A DNA stretch of 64,000 bases from Salmonirosea aquatica (GTDB lineage Bacteria > Bacteroidota > Bacteroidia > Cytophagales > Spirosomataceae). Positions 7,408 to 16,517 of this stretch are shown in pieces; position 1 is the stretch's first letter, and every line of letters begins with the position of its first letter. The stretch spans positions 3,826,501-3,890,500 of the forward strand of contig NZ_WHLY01000002.1 in assembly GCF_009296315.1 (NCBI RefSeq), in the 5' to 3' direction. The notes under the pieces are model-generated. The model was not told the DNA's origin, made no database searches, and saw only the letters and a list, made by a program, of their open reading frames with translations. Made by a program: the position numbers and the translations under genes.

Positions 7408-9101
7408 ATGGCCAGGAACTCTTCTCTCTTCCGTAAAAAAACAGTAGCACAAATCCTGGGCGACGCCCATCAGGCCGACATGGAGTCGGGGGCCTCGTCA
7501 AAACCCTGGGCGTGCGCGACCTGGTTTCGCTGGGTATTGCGGCCATCATCGGGGCCGGTATTTTCAGTACCATCGGCCTGGCTAGCTTCAACGGCGGCCC
7601 GGCAGTTTCGCTGCTTTTCGTGTTTACGGCCATTGCCTGCGTGTTTACGGCGCTGTCCTACGCGCAGTTTGCCAGTACAGTACCCGTGTCGGGCAGCGCC
7701 TATACGTATGCCTACGTAGCCTTTGGGGAGTTGTTTGCCTGGATCATCGGCTGGGCGCTCATATTAGAATACGGCGTTTCCAATATGGTGGTGGCTATTT
7801 CGTGGTCGGAGTACTTTGTGAGTATGCTGGCCGGGTTCGGCATCACGTTTCCAGGGTACCTCTCCACCAACCCGGCCACGGCGGCCGAAGGTTTTGCTCG
7901 GTTGCAGGAAGTAGGCGCCGCCGCCCTCACGGTAGCGGAGCAGAGAGCCGCTCTGGCCTACCAAAGTGCCCCGATGATCGGGGATATGCGCGTTATTTTC
8001 AATTTGCCCGCCGGCATCATCACGCTGCTGGTGACGGCGCTGGTATATATCGGTATTCGCGAATCGCGCACAGCCAGTAACATCATGGTGGTGCTGAAGG
8101 TGGGAGTGGTATTGTTGGTGATATCCGTGGGAGCTTTCTACGTGCAACCCGAAAACTGGATACCGTTTGCACCCAATGGCCCCAAAGGGGTGCTCAGCGG
8201 GGTAGCGGCCGTATTTTTTGCCTTCATCGGGTTCGATTCCATTTCCACTACGGCCGAGGAATGTAAAGACCCGCAGCGCGATATGCCCAAAGCAATGATT
8301 TATACCCTGCTGATTTGCACAGTACTGTACGTGTTGATTACGCTGGTGCTCACGGGCATGGTCAACTATAAAGAACTGAATGTTAACGATCCGCTGGCCT
8401 TTGTGTTTCAGCGTATCGACATGAACTTCATGGCCGGTATTATCTCGGTGAGCTCGGTCATAGCCATCACGAGCGCCCTGCTGGTGTACCAACTCGGTCA
8501 GCCCCGGATCTGGATGACCATGAGCCGCGACGGATTGTTGTGGAAGCGTTTTTCTAAAATTCACCCCAAGTACCACACGCCTTCCTTCGCCACCATCATT
8601 ACGGGATTGGTCGTAGGGATTCCGGCTTTGTTTTTCAAGATGGATTTTTTCGTGGATCTCACCAGCGTGGGTACCTTCTTTGCCTTCATTCTGGTGTGCG
8701 GCGGGGTACTGTACCTCGATTATTCGGGGATTTCGGCGCAGTCGAAGTTCAGGGTACCCTACCTCAACGGCAAGTACCTGGTGGGGCTGGGGCTGATCGT
8801 GGCCATTGTACTGCTGTTCATCTATGGGCAAGAGGTACTTACCGAATGGCGCACGGCCTCATTCGGCTATATTGTTGAACACAAGATTCTAACCATCATA
8901 TTCTGGATTACCTGGATCATTCTAGCAGGAATGAGCTACAAGTACAATTTTTCCATTCTGCCCGTCATGGGTATCCTGACTAACCTGTACCTGATGACCG
9001 AACTAGGCTCGTCCAACTGGCTGATTTTCGTGATCTGGCTGGTGATCGGTCTGGTTATTTATTTTACCTACGGGTATAAGAAAAGCAAACTGGCCCAGTA
9101 A
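7408..9101 (+). CDS. Amino acid permease (APC superfamily), N-terminal frameshift
   Basis: An APC-family cationic/neutral amino-acid transporter of the YfnA/CAT type with about 12-13 membrane segments. The main frame (7512-9101) begins at VRDLVSLGIAAIIGAGIFST, the conserved first helix. The true N-terminus is in another frame from the ATG at 7408: SLFRKKTVAQILGDA is the typical soluble start of this family. Joining the two needs one extra base in the G5 run near 7488-7492, giving GLVKTLGVRDL. Other conserved stretches are VFFAFIGFDSISTTAEECK and the TM10-12 region. As written, translation could begin only at GTG 7512 and would lack the cytosolic N-terminus. The cause is a sequencing error or a real lesion. 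Confidence 0.9.
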
Positions 9102-9128
9102 AAGACAGACACATAGAATCTATTTCGC

Positions 9129-9171
9129 AAGCGGGCGGGGGTACCTACTATTCAGGTACCCCCGCCCGCTT
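9129..9171 (+). terminator. Strong hairpin after the permease gene
   Basis: A perfect 18-bp inverted repeat: the left arm is at 9129-9146 and the right arm at 9154-9171, with a 7-base loop. Both arms contain the GGTACC palindrome. There is no T run on the plus strand, so it may act as a factor-assisted terminator or mRNA 3'-end protector rather than a classical intrinsic terminator. Confidence 0.6.
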
Positions 9172-9292
9172 GTGCTACAGGCAACCTGTGCCCCGGCCAA
9201 ATGGCAAAAAAAGTACATACGGAAATTCGGCTTCTTCCGTTTTAATTTTCCGTAGTACCCTACGGAAAAAACGTTTGCTATTCCTGTCTTCT

Positions 9293-10531
9293 ATGAAAAA
9301 AGCACTCTTTGCCGCGCTACTTAGTATGACCCTACTTGCGGCCTGTACACCACTGGACAAGGGTGTCAGCGACTACCAGCTCGACGCTACCTATTCGTTG
9401 CGTCTGGAAACACCGACTAGTCCGGAAATTCTGATTGGGGACCAGGTGGACCTGCGGAGCCTGGTAGTAGTGACTGACCGGGCCGGCCAGACGGTGACCG
9501 TGCCGGAAAATGCGTATCGATTTGTGATCAACCAGCAGCCGGATGGTGCAACGTCGTTCAATGCCACGCAGGTGGGTACCTATACGATTGAAGTCAAAAT
9601 CGGCAACCGCACCAGCAACGCGGTGAGCGTGACGGTGCTGCCTTATACGCGCGTCAGAATTCCGGTGGTGTTCCATGCCGTCAATTCTACCCTTACACAG
9701 ACCCAGATAGATCGGTTGGTCAAAGGGATGACGGATGCCTACCGCAACCGGTGGAATCCATACAGCGGGGCCAAAGATGAGAATGCGGTGGATAATTTCA
9801 TCGAGTTTTACGCCGCCGAAACCAATCCTACCGGGCTGTCGCTTGCGGTCAAAGGACTCGATGCGGTGTCGTCGTCACGCCAGACTTTCACCTCCCGGCA
9901 GGCTGTCGACGAAGCCTGGAATAACTACTGGAATCCTAACCGTTTTCTGAATGTGTGGGTGTACGCGATTGCTAAGGAGGAGAGTCTGAGCGGATTTGCG
10001 TATAACCTACCCGTAACCCGTCCGTTGGCAGGTGCACGGGTGATATCGGCCAGCCGTACCTCCCCCGACCTACCTTACGGAATTTACCTCAACCAAATTG
10101 ATGTAAGCGATACCCGTTCCAGTACCCTGGCACACGAAGCCGGACACGTGCTGGGGCTCAATCATGTCTTTGATGGCAATGGCGACGAGTCCAAGTCGTG
10201 CAGTACCACTGACCCGGATTACTGCGCCGATACGCCTTACTACGACCGGGCTTTGTACATGGACAATTACCGCACTCTACGGCAGCGGCGCAATGCCTGC
10301 GACGGCAGCAGCTACGTCAGTACCAATATCATGGATTACTACCTGGGTTACGAAAACTCCTTCACCCGCAACCAGCGCGACCGCATCCAGCATACGCTCA
10401 ACTACGGTCTCTGGCTTCCTTCCCCCAATAATGAATCCCGCACCCGCCAGAATGCGGAGGACAACTATGTCAAAAAACCGGACGATTACCAGTTTGTACC
10501 GCCCGTCATCTGCGCCAAAGAAAGTTTTTAA
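9293..10531 (+). CDS. M43-type (cytophagalysin/pappalysin) zinc metalloprotease lipoprotein
   Basis: 412 residues from the ATG at 9293, chosen over an upstream extension (9170) because it gives a lipoprotein signal, MKKALFAALLSMTLLAAC, with lipobox LLAAC. Residues about 45-115 look like an Ig-like domain. The catalytic domain carries HEAGHVLGLNH (three zinc ligands and the catalytic Glu), a downstream CADTPYYD segment typical of M43, and the Met-turn NIMDYY. Family members are secreted endopeptidases. The lipid anchor suggests attachment to the cell envelope. The gene is monocistronic and convergent with msrB. Confidence 0.88.
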   Translation: MKKALFAALLSMTLLAACTPLDKGVSDYQLDATYSLRLETPTSPEILIGDQVDLRSLVVVTDRAGQTVTVPENAYRFVINQQPDGATSFNATQVGTYTIEVKIGNRTSNAVSVTVLPYTRVRIPVVFHAVNSTLTQTQIDRLVKGMTDAYRNRWNPYSGAKDENAVDNFIEFYAAETNPTGLSLAVKGLDAVSSSRQTFTSRQAVDEAWNNYWNPNRFLNVWVYAIAKEESLSGFAYNLPVTRPLAGARVISASRTSPDLPYGIYLNQIDVSDTRSSTLAHEAGHVLGLNHVFDGNGDESKSCSTTDPDYCADTPYYDRALYMDNYRTLRQRRNACDGSSYVSTNIMDYYLGYENSFTRNQRDRIQHTLNYGLWLPSPNNESRTRQNAEDNYVKKPDDYQFVPPVICAKESF

Positions 10532-10532
10532 T

Positions 10533-10645
10533 GATGAGTGATGAAGGATGAGAGCAATTCCAAATCCTTTCTACTACATAAGCAAGCTACTATTCCGGCC
10601 GGGTTTATATTTGGTTAAATCAAATCATTCATCATTCATCACTCC
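10533..10645. repeat. Imperfect inverted repeat between convergent genes
   Basis: The left arm near 10533-10552 contains GAGTGATGAAGGATGA. The right arm near 10625-10645 is its reverse complement with one mismatch and carries three CATCAT/CATTCAT-type units. The span fills the gap between the M43 protease and msrB and could fold in transcripts from either side. A TATATTTG at 10606-10613 lies between the arms but points into msrB antisense. Confidence 0.45.
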
Positions 10646-10652
10646 TCACTGC

Positions 10653-11096
10653 CTACTCTTCCACCTTCTTGATCGAGGCCGAGTTGATGCAGAATCGCAG
10701 ACCTGAGGGCGGTGGTCCGTCGGGGAATACGTGCCCCAGGTGACCGTCGCAGACATTGCACATGACTTCCACGCGCTGCATGCCGTAGCTGGTGTCCAGG
10801 TCATACTGAATGACATCCTGCTCTACGGGTTCAGAAAAACTCGGCCAGCCCGTACCTGACTCGAACTTCACCGTCGAGTCGAAAAGAGGGGTACCACAGG
10901 CCCGGCAGGCATACAGGCCGGGTTCATGGCGTTCGCAGTATTCGCCTGTAAAAGCCCGCTCGGTACCCTTCTGCCGGATCACATGGTACTCTTCGGGTGA
11001 AAGTTGCTGTTTCCACTCGGCTTCCGGCTTTTCCACGCGTTTCGGGGGCGTGGGATTGCCCTCCTTGGCATAGTGTATTACATCGTTCCAATTCAT
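10653..11096 (-). CDS. msrB: Peptide-methionine (R)-S-oxide reductase MsrB
   Basis: 147 residues, the normal length of a single-domain MsrB. It reduces methionine-R-sulfoxide in proteins using thioredoxin. The zinc site is formed by two CxxC pairs (CRACGTPLF and CNVCDGHLGH), and the catalytic cysteine is in RFCINSASI near the C-terminus; GTGWPSF is also conserved. There is no signal peptide, so it is cytosolic. There is no msrA next to it. It is convergent with the M43 protease and divergent from the TonB-type receptor gene. Confidence 0.96.
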   Translation of the reverse strand: MNWNDVIHYAKEGNPTPPKRVEKPEAEWKQQLSPEEYHVIRQKGTERAFTGEYCERHEPGLYACRACGTPLFDSTVKFESGTGWPSFSEPVEQDVIQYDLDTSYGMQRVEVMCNVCDGHLGHVFPDGPPPSGLRFCINSASIKKVEE

Positions 11097-11415
11097 CGGT
11101 TGGTCTGTTTTAATGGTTATCTGGTATGATTAACCAAAAATGGTCCCAAAGAGTTGAGAAACGGGCTGTATACAAAAGTCAGACAGCTTCCCTGATCATT
11201 TATTTTTAAAGTAAAAATTCATCTGGAAATAGTGCCAATCATCTTATTTTTATACCATTTTTAAGACAACTTAGGTAAAAAAAGAGTATACTTGTCTTTC
11301 CTATGAATTACCCCCAAGGGGCTGTAAATCAAGAATATTTACTTGTTGTAACCTTGCCGGTAGAGTAGGACTCAAAAAGTGGGTTGAATAATTGAGGTAA
11401 AAAAATACAAAAACA
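11097..11415 (+). promoter_or_regulatory. Divergent intergenic region, weak promoter candidate (TATACTTG)
   Basis: 319 AT-rich bases between msrB and the outer-membrane receptor gene. The best -7-like element for the receptor is TATACTTG at 11287-11294 (one mismatch to TAnnTTTG) without a convincing -33 TTG. I see no structured RNA or small gene here. Confidence 0.25.
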
Positions 11416-13836
11416 GTGAGAAATAATTTTTGCCTGGCCGCATGCCTGGCGTGTCTGATGGGTGGAGTGTTTCCCAACGCCGTGGCGCAACAAGCCGCGC
11501 CGGGGATTTCCAAAAGTATGGCCGACCGGGGAGACATCATTGGCAAAGTAGTGGATGCTACCAACGATAGCCCGGTGGGCTTTGCTACTATCGCTCTGGC
11601 GCGCCCTGATTCGTCGGTTTTGAATGGCGTTACGGCTGACGAAAATGGCGTGTTCCTGCTCAAGAATGTGCAGCCAGGTACCTACCTCGTGCGGATCACC
11701 ATTTTGGGATACGATACACGTTACCTTCCCAATGTCAGCATGCCTACCGAAGCCACTACTACCGATTTAGGGGTGATTCGCCTGGCTTCTTCCGTGCAAA
11801 ACCTCAACGAAGTCGTAGTCAGGGCTGAGAAAACCATGGTCGTTTCGGATATAGATAAGAAAATCGTCAACATCGGAAAAGACCTGCTGGCTACCAGCAA
11901 CAATGTCAGCGAGTTGCTGGAAAAGGTACCCTCGGTATCGCTGGACGAAAACGGCAACCCTATGGTACGCGGGAAGGGCAGCGTGGTGGTGTTGATCGAC
12001 GGCAAACCCTCGACGCTGTACGGCAACGACGTGGCCACAGTGCTCCAGTCCTTTCCCGCCGAACTCATCGAACGCATTGAAGTCATGACCACCCCCTCGG
12101 CCAAATACGAAGGTGAAGGCGCATCGGGCGTGATTGATATCATCACCAAAAAAACCAAAATTGTAGGTACCAGCGGCAGCTTGCGGGGTACCCTCGGTAC
12201 CCGGAACAACAACAATGGCTCAGCGTACCTGAGTTATAAAACCAACAAATGGGCCGTGCGCGCTTCAGGCAGCGTCCGCAATCAGATCTGGTACTACCGC
12301 CGTACCCTGGACCGTCAGAATTTTCTGGGTGATACCACGACCTACTACTCACAGCGCGAAACGGGCAGCAACGGGGATATGGATCTTTTCGGGCGCGTAG
12401 GGATCAACTACGATTTTACCGAAAAAAGCAGTATTGGGCTCACGGTGAACTACTCACACAACAAGGACGTCGACAAATCGGAAAATACCAATCAGACGCT
12501 TTCGGATGAGGGTACCTTACTGGAACAATTCGACCGCTTCTCGAAGGGTACTACTTTCAACGATAACATCAACGTCAACCTGGATTATCGTAAACTTTTC
12601 GCAAAAGAACGACAGGTATTTACGATCTCGGCCAATTATTCGAATGGTGTTTCGGATGGCGAATCTGAGTTTGATCAGCGGAGCGACTTTCCTAATTTGG
12701 TACGTCGCCAGCGCAACCTGCGCGATAACAACCGCCACGAAGCGGTACTGGACGCGGACTATACCTGGCCTATTACCCCGACCTCTACGCTGGAAGTGGG
12801 CGCCAAAACCCGGATGCGCCGCAGCCACGACGATAACGCTTTCTATACGTTCGACCAGGAGCAGGAAAGTTTTCTGTTTAATGAAAGCGTGAGCAATGTC
12901 TTTGGCTTCGAAGAATATACCCACACGGGCTACACATCCTTTACCCAAAAGAGCGACCTCTGGGGCATTCGGGCCGGACTGCGCCTGACGGACGCCACGC
13001 AGAAAATCGACCAGATTAGCCGGGATCAGGCGTTTTCCACGCATTTCTTTTATCTGGTACCCTCCTTTGCCGTTACCCGCAAGCTGGATGAAGAAACGCA
13101 GGTCAAGGTCAATTACAGCCGTCGGGTACAACGTCCGAGCTCAGACGCACTTAACCCGTTTACCGATATTTCCGACCCGCGCAACATCCGCTCGGGCAAT
13201 CCCAACCTCAAGCCCGAATACGTGCATAAGGCCGAGGTAGGCTATTCTCACTACGTAGAGCAGGGCGGCTGGGGCCCGGCGTTGTTCGTGGACTATTCCA
13301 ACAACGCCATCACCCGCATCCGTACCATCGATGCGGCGGGTATCTCCTATCAGCGCTACGACAACGTGGGACGTGAACTATCCTACGGTTTCGAGACTGA
13401 TTTTTCCAAAAAAATTGGTGAGAAACTGAAATTAAATGCCAGCGGACGGGTATTCCGTAGTGAAGTAGTGTCGCTGGTCGCCCATATCGATAACAGGATC
13501 TGGAGCTATTCCGGCAATCTTAATGCTTTTCTGGATTTGCCCCTGTCGCTTCGTGCGTCCGCCTACGTCACTTACGACGGCCCCCGCGCCATTGCCCAGG
13601 GTACCCGTCCTGGTGTTTTTGTGGCCAACATGGGTCTGCGGCGCGACTTTTTCGACCGCAAAGCCACGCTCTCGGTGAGTGTGCAGGACCTGTTCCTATC
13701 CCGAATTTATAAATCCAAACTTAATACGGAGACCTACACGCAGAACTCGCTATGGCAGCGTACCAATCGCTTCGCAGGCGTGACATTCCACTACCGTTTC
13801 GGCCGGATTGCAGCTACTGGCGGAGAAGAAGGCTAA
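11416..13836 (+). CDS. TonB-dependent receptor-type outer-membrane protein
   Basis: 806 residues starting with GTG and a signal peptide ending at AVAQQA. Residues about 35-120 form a carboxypeptidase-regulatory-like beta-sandwich (GKVVDATNDSPVGFATIAL). A plug domain follows at about 130-235 (NVSELLEKVPSVSLDENGNP, VLIDGKPS, GVIDIITKKT), then a long beta-barrel of the outer-membrane beta-barrel type 3 family. Such proteins import siderophores, cofactors or glycans, or act as T9SS-linked receptors; the substrate cannot be told. There is no SusD partner, so it is not a classical glycan-utilisation pair. No TonB box is obvious. A shared terminator follows at 13888. Confidence 0.88.
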   Translation: MRNNFCLAACLACLMGGVFPNAVAQQAAPGISKSMADRGDIIGKVVDATNDSPVGFATIALARPDSSVLNGVTADENGVFLLKNVQPGTYLVRITILGYDTRYLPNVSMPTEATTTDLGVIRLASSVQNLNEVVVRAEKTMVVSDIDKKIVNIGKDLLATSNNVSELLEKVPSVSLDENGNPMVRGKGSVVVLIDGKPSTLYGNDVATVLQSFPAELIERIEVMTTPSAKYEGEGASGVIDIITKKTKIVGTSGSLRGTLGTRNNNNGSAYLSYKTNKWAVRASGSVRNQIWYYRRTLDRQNFLGDTTTYYSQRETGSNGDMDLFGRVGINYDFTEKSSIGLTVNYSHNKDVDKSENTNQTLSDEGTLLEQFDRFSKGTTFNDNINVNLDYRKLFAKERQVFTISANYSNGVSDGESEFDQRSDFPNLVRRQRNLRDNNRHEAVLDADYTWPITPTSTLEVGAKTRMRRSHDDNAFYTFDQEQESFLFNESVSNVFGFEEYTHTGYTSFTQKSDLWGIRAGLRLTDATQKIDQISRDQAFSTHFFYLVPSFAVTRKLDEETQVKVNYSRRVQRPSSDALNPFTDISDPRNIRSGNPNLKPEYVHKAEVGYSHYVEQGGWGPALFVDYSNNAITRIRTIDAAGISYQRYDNVGRELSYGFETDFSKKIGEKLKLNASGRVFRSEVVSLVAHIDNRIWSYSGNLNAFLDLPLSLRASAYVTYDGPRAIAQGTRPGVFVANMGLRRDFFDRKATLSVSVQDLFLSRIYKSKLNTETYTQNSLWQRTNRFAGVTFHYRFGRIAATGGEEG

Positions 13837-13887
13837 CAGCAGTGCCGAATGAAGGCCATTTGTAGTTATTCGCCTTCAACTTGCAAA

Positions 13888-13930
13888 ATAAAAGCGAAGC
13901 CGGCTCATGATGAGCCGGCTTCGCTTTTAT
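13888..13930. terminator. Bidirectional terminator between the receptor gene and cbs
   Basis: A perfect 20-bp stem (13888-13907 with 13911-13930) and a 3-base loop, with A/T-rich ends that give a T run in both directions. It is placed to stop both the plus-strand receptor transcript and the minus-strand cbs transcript. Confidence 0.9.
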
Positions 13931-13983
13931 ATATATTCCCCACCCCTGGAATTACGAGGGCAAAATAGCTCATTGCTTTTTAA

Positions 13984-15357
13984 CTACACTGTCATAGCTG
14001 CCAACAGGTCAGCCTGGGTGATGATATGTACCGCGTTGGTTTCGTCCCGCACCAGCAGCGCTTTGTTTTCGCGGTCGATCAGGGACGAAAGCGTGTCTAC
14101 GGTACTGTCAAGGGCCACGAATTTGAAGGGTTTATCCATCACTTCTTCTACACTTAGCTGGCGTACTTCCGGTTCTTCGATCAGGCGATGCAAAATTACT
14201 GAGTCCGTAAGGCTACCGACCACCTCGCCTTTCGAGTCTGTTACCGGGATCTGGGAAATGCCTTCCCGGTTAAGTACCCGGATCGCATCGGCTACCCTGG
14301 AATCTGTAGAAACGGTCAGTAGGGTACCCTGTCCATTTTTCCGGTGTACGATGTCGCGGGCCGTGGCGAAGGTTCTTTCCAGGAAGCCGTGGTCTTTCAT
14401 CCAGGTGTCGTTGTAGATCTTGCCAAGATAGCGGGTACCGTGGTCGGGCAGAATGATCACCATTACGTCGGTATCGGTCAGGTGCTCGCGGGCATATTCC
14501 AGCGCGCCATGTACCGCCGAGCCGCAGCTCCACCCCACAAACAGTCCTTCTTCCCGCGCCAGCCGCCGCGTCATCAGGGCCGCATCCTTATCGGTGACTT
14601 TTACAAAATAGTCGATCATGGCAAAGTCCACATTGGCGGGCAGGATATCCTCACCGATGCCTTCGGTCAGGTAGGGGAACACTTCTTTCTCGTCAAATTC
14701 GCCCGTTTCCTTGTACTTCTTGAACACCGAGCCATAGGTATCAATGCCTACGGTCACAATGTTGCTATTCTGTTCCTTAAGGTACCTGCTCGTGCCGCTC
14801 GCGGTACCACCTGTACCTACCCCCACGGCAAAATGCGTAATTTCGCCCTCAGTCTGTCGCCAGATTTCCGGTCCGGTGGTTTCGTAGTGTGCCACAGAAT
14901 TGGATGGATTGTCGTACTGGTTAGGATAAAACGAATTGGGTATTTCCTGGTTTAATCGTCGGGCGATGGAGTAGTAGCTGCGCGGGTCTTCAGGCGCTAC
15001 ATTGGTAGGGCACACCACCACCTCAGCCCCCACGGCGCGCAGAATGTCGATTTTTTCCAGGGACTGCTTATCGGCCATCGTAAAAATACATTTGTATCCT
15101 TTGGCAATAGCCGCCAGAGCCAGGCCCATGCCCGTATTGCCACTCGTGCCCTCGATGATGGTACCCCCGGGGCGGAGGCGCCCGTCGCGTTCGGCGTCTT
15201 CTACCATACGCACCGCCATGCGGTCCTTCACGGAATTGCCGGGGTTGAAATACTCTACCTTAACCAGGAGGGTACCCTTCACGCCTTTGTTGATGCGGTT
15301 GAGCCGAACCAGGGGCGTGTTGCCGATGGTGTCTATGATGGAATTGTAGTACTGCAT
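13984..15357 (-). CDS. cbs: Cystathionine beta-synthase (PLP enzyme with CBS pair)
   Basis: 457 residues. The N-terminal 330 residues are a fold-type II PLP enzyme: IGNTPLVRLNRI, the PLP lysine in NPGNSVKDRMA, the substrate loop EGTSGNTGMGLAL and the phosphate cup GVGTGGTASGTSRYL. The C-terminal 120 residues are a tandem CBS-domain pair (STDSRVADAIRVLNREGISQ and the last VHIITQADLLAAM). This is the architecture of cystathionine beta-synthase, which condenses serine or O-acetylserine and homocysteine (or sulfide) in transsulfuration. Cysteine synthase activity cannot be excluded. No partner gene lies alongside. Confidence 0.9.
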   Translation of the reverse strand: MQYYNSIIDTIGNTPLVRLNRINKGVKGTLLVKVEYFNPGNSVKDRMAVRMVEDAERDGRLRPGGTIIEGTSGNTGMGLALAAIAKGYKCIFTMADKQSLEKIDILRAVGAEVVVCPTNVAPEDPRSYYSIARRLNQEIPNSFYPNQYDNPSNSVAHYETTGPEIWRQTEGEITHFAVGVGTGGTASGTSRYLKEQNSNIVTVGIDTYGSVFKKYKETGEFDEKEVFPYLTEGIGEDILPANVDFAMIDYFVKVTDKDAALMTRRLAREEGLFVGWSCGSAVHGALEYAREHLTDTDVMVIILPDHGTRYLGKIYNDTWMKDHGFLERTFATARDIVHRKNGQGTLLTVSTDSRVADAIRVLNREGISQIPVTDSKGEVVGSLTDSVILHRLIEEPEVRQLSVEEVMDKPFKFVALDSTVDTLSSLIDRENKALLVRDETNAVHIITQADLLAAMTV

Positions 15358-15583
15358 AGTTCTTGATGAAGAAGTTTTTGTAAAAATAGTTGATTTATTC
15401 TGTAAAGCTCCCTGAATGACCTTTTGATGCGGGATGGACCCTGACCGTGGAACAATTTTTGTAAGAAAAAGCCATACGCCCTTAGATAGGAAATTTTAAA
15501 CCCTACGCCTCGTTTTTTGTCTATTAGAGGTAAATAAATTCCGGCAGACTACCCGTTCTGCCATCACTACCTTAATAAACCCT

Positions 15584-16327
15584 ATGAAAAATACCATGAA
15601 AAAAATCGTCATGTTATCAACCGTCCTGCTGGCCAGCACCGCACTGTCTTTCGGCCAGGGCAAGATGACCGTTGATTCTGTGTTTGCCAAGTATTATAAC
15701 GCCACCGGTGGCGAAAACCTGTGGAAAAATGTCAAAAACTACACGCTCAAGCGTTCCTACAACTCAGGTTCGGCTGCCGATTATGATGCTGAAATTTACG
15801 TTTCGATGCCCGAGCAGGCAATGAGTAAATCCAAAATCATTATGAAGCGGAGTTTTATCTATGGTGTGAAAGGCAACGAAGGCTGGCTGAAGATACCCAT
15901 TGGTGGCAGCGATAAAACCACCAAGTACCAGGTGAAAGACCTTAGCCAGAGTGAGCAGAGCGCCATGCGCCTGGAAATGTACGATCTGCTGGTACCCTTC
16001 GTCAATTATAAGGACCGGGCACTGGTGGCTACCTTTGTAGGAACTGAGAAATTGGATGGCAAACCCGTCAACCAGGTGGAGTTGCAGGGGAAAGGTGTGA
16101 AGTACAACCTCTATTTCGATGCTGCAACCGGCCTGCTGGTGCGCGAGAAACAGACCCTCGACGGCGTGGTGACCACGACCGACTACAGCGAATACAAGAA
16201 ATCGGCTTACGGACTCATGTACCCCGCTACGTTGGTAGAAACCAGCAGTAAGGACAATTCCAAGACGACCATTAGCTCCGAGCTAGCCGTAAACGAAACC
16301 ATAAGTCCTGAATATTTCCAGCGGTAA
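15584..16327 (+). CDS. Exported LolA-like (outer-membrane lipoprotein-sorting) protein
   Basis: 247 residues with a signal peptide (MKKIVMLSTVLLASTALSFG; the ATG at 15596 or the one at 15584 could serve). The mature part starts with MTVDSVFAKYYNATGGENLW and shows the alternating strands of the LolA/LolB-like half-barrel, including GNEGWLKIPIGG and VNQVELQGKGVKYNLYFDAA. Proteins of this type in Bacteroidota are annotated as outer-membrane lipoprotein-sorting-like; the actual ligand is unknown. It is a single gene, divergent from cbs, followed by a hairpin. Confidence 0.75.
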   Translation: MKNTMKKIVMLSTVLLASTALSFGQGKMTVDSVFAKYYNATGGENLWKNVKNYTLKRSYNSGSAADYDAEIYVSMPEQAMSKSKIIMKRSFIYGVKGNEGWLKIPIGGSDKTTKYQVKDLSQSEQSAMRLEMYDLLVPFVNYKDRALVATFVGTEKLDGKPVNQVELQGKGVKYNLYFDAATGLLVREKQTLDGVVTTTDYSEYKKSAYGLMYPATLVETSSKDNSKTTISSELAVNETISPEYFQR

Positions 16328-16349
16328 TGCCGCCGGGCAAGACGAACCA

Positions 16350-16398
16350 GGCTAGTCGCGTAGGTAACGGGATATTTTCTTGCGCGACTAGCCATTTT
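16350..16398 (+). terminator. Hairpin after the LolA-like gene
   Basis: The 11-bp inverted repeat GGCTAGTCGCG (16350-16360) and CGCGACTAGCC (16383-16393) has a 22-base loop and is followed by ATTTTACC. It is a probable terminator or 3' structure; the T run is short. Confidence 0.55.
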
Positions 16399-16517
16399 AC
16401 CATATCTGATCTTATTCAACACCCGAAACGGAGTACTCCCTACCTTGAGTTCAAAACCGATCAAAGTCCGTACTTTTTGGCCCTAATCCACATACCGTTT
16501 CTTGACAACAGTTTTAT

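Noticed and set aside
7764-8831. 355-codon open frame antisense to the permease
   Set aside because: It mirrors the codon pattern of the permease, has a His/Gln/Arg-rich composition and no domain; it is a shadow frame.
10606-10613. TATATTTG as a promoter
   Set aside because: It would transcribe into msrB antisense and has no -33 box at the right spacing; likely chance in AT-rich sequence.
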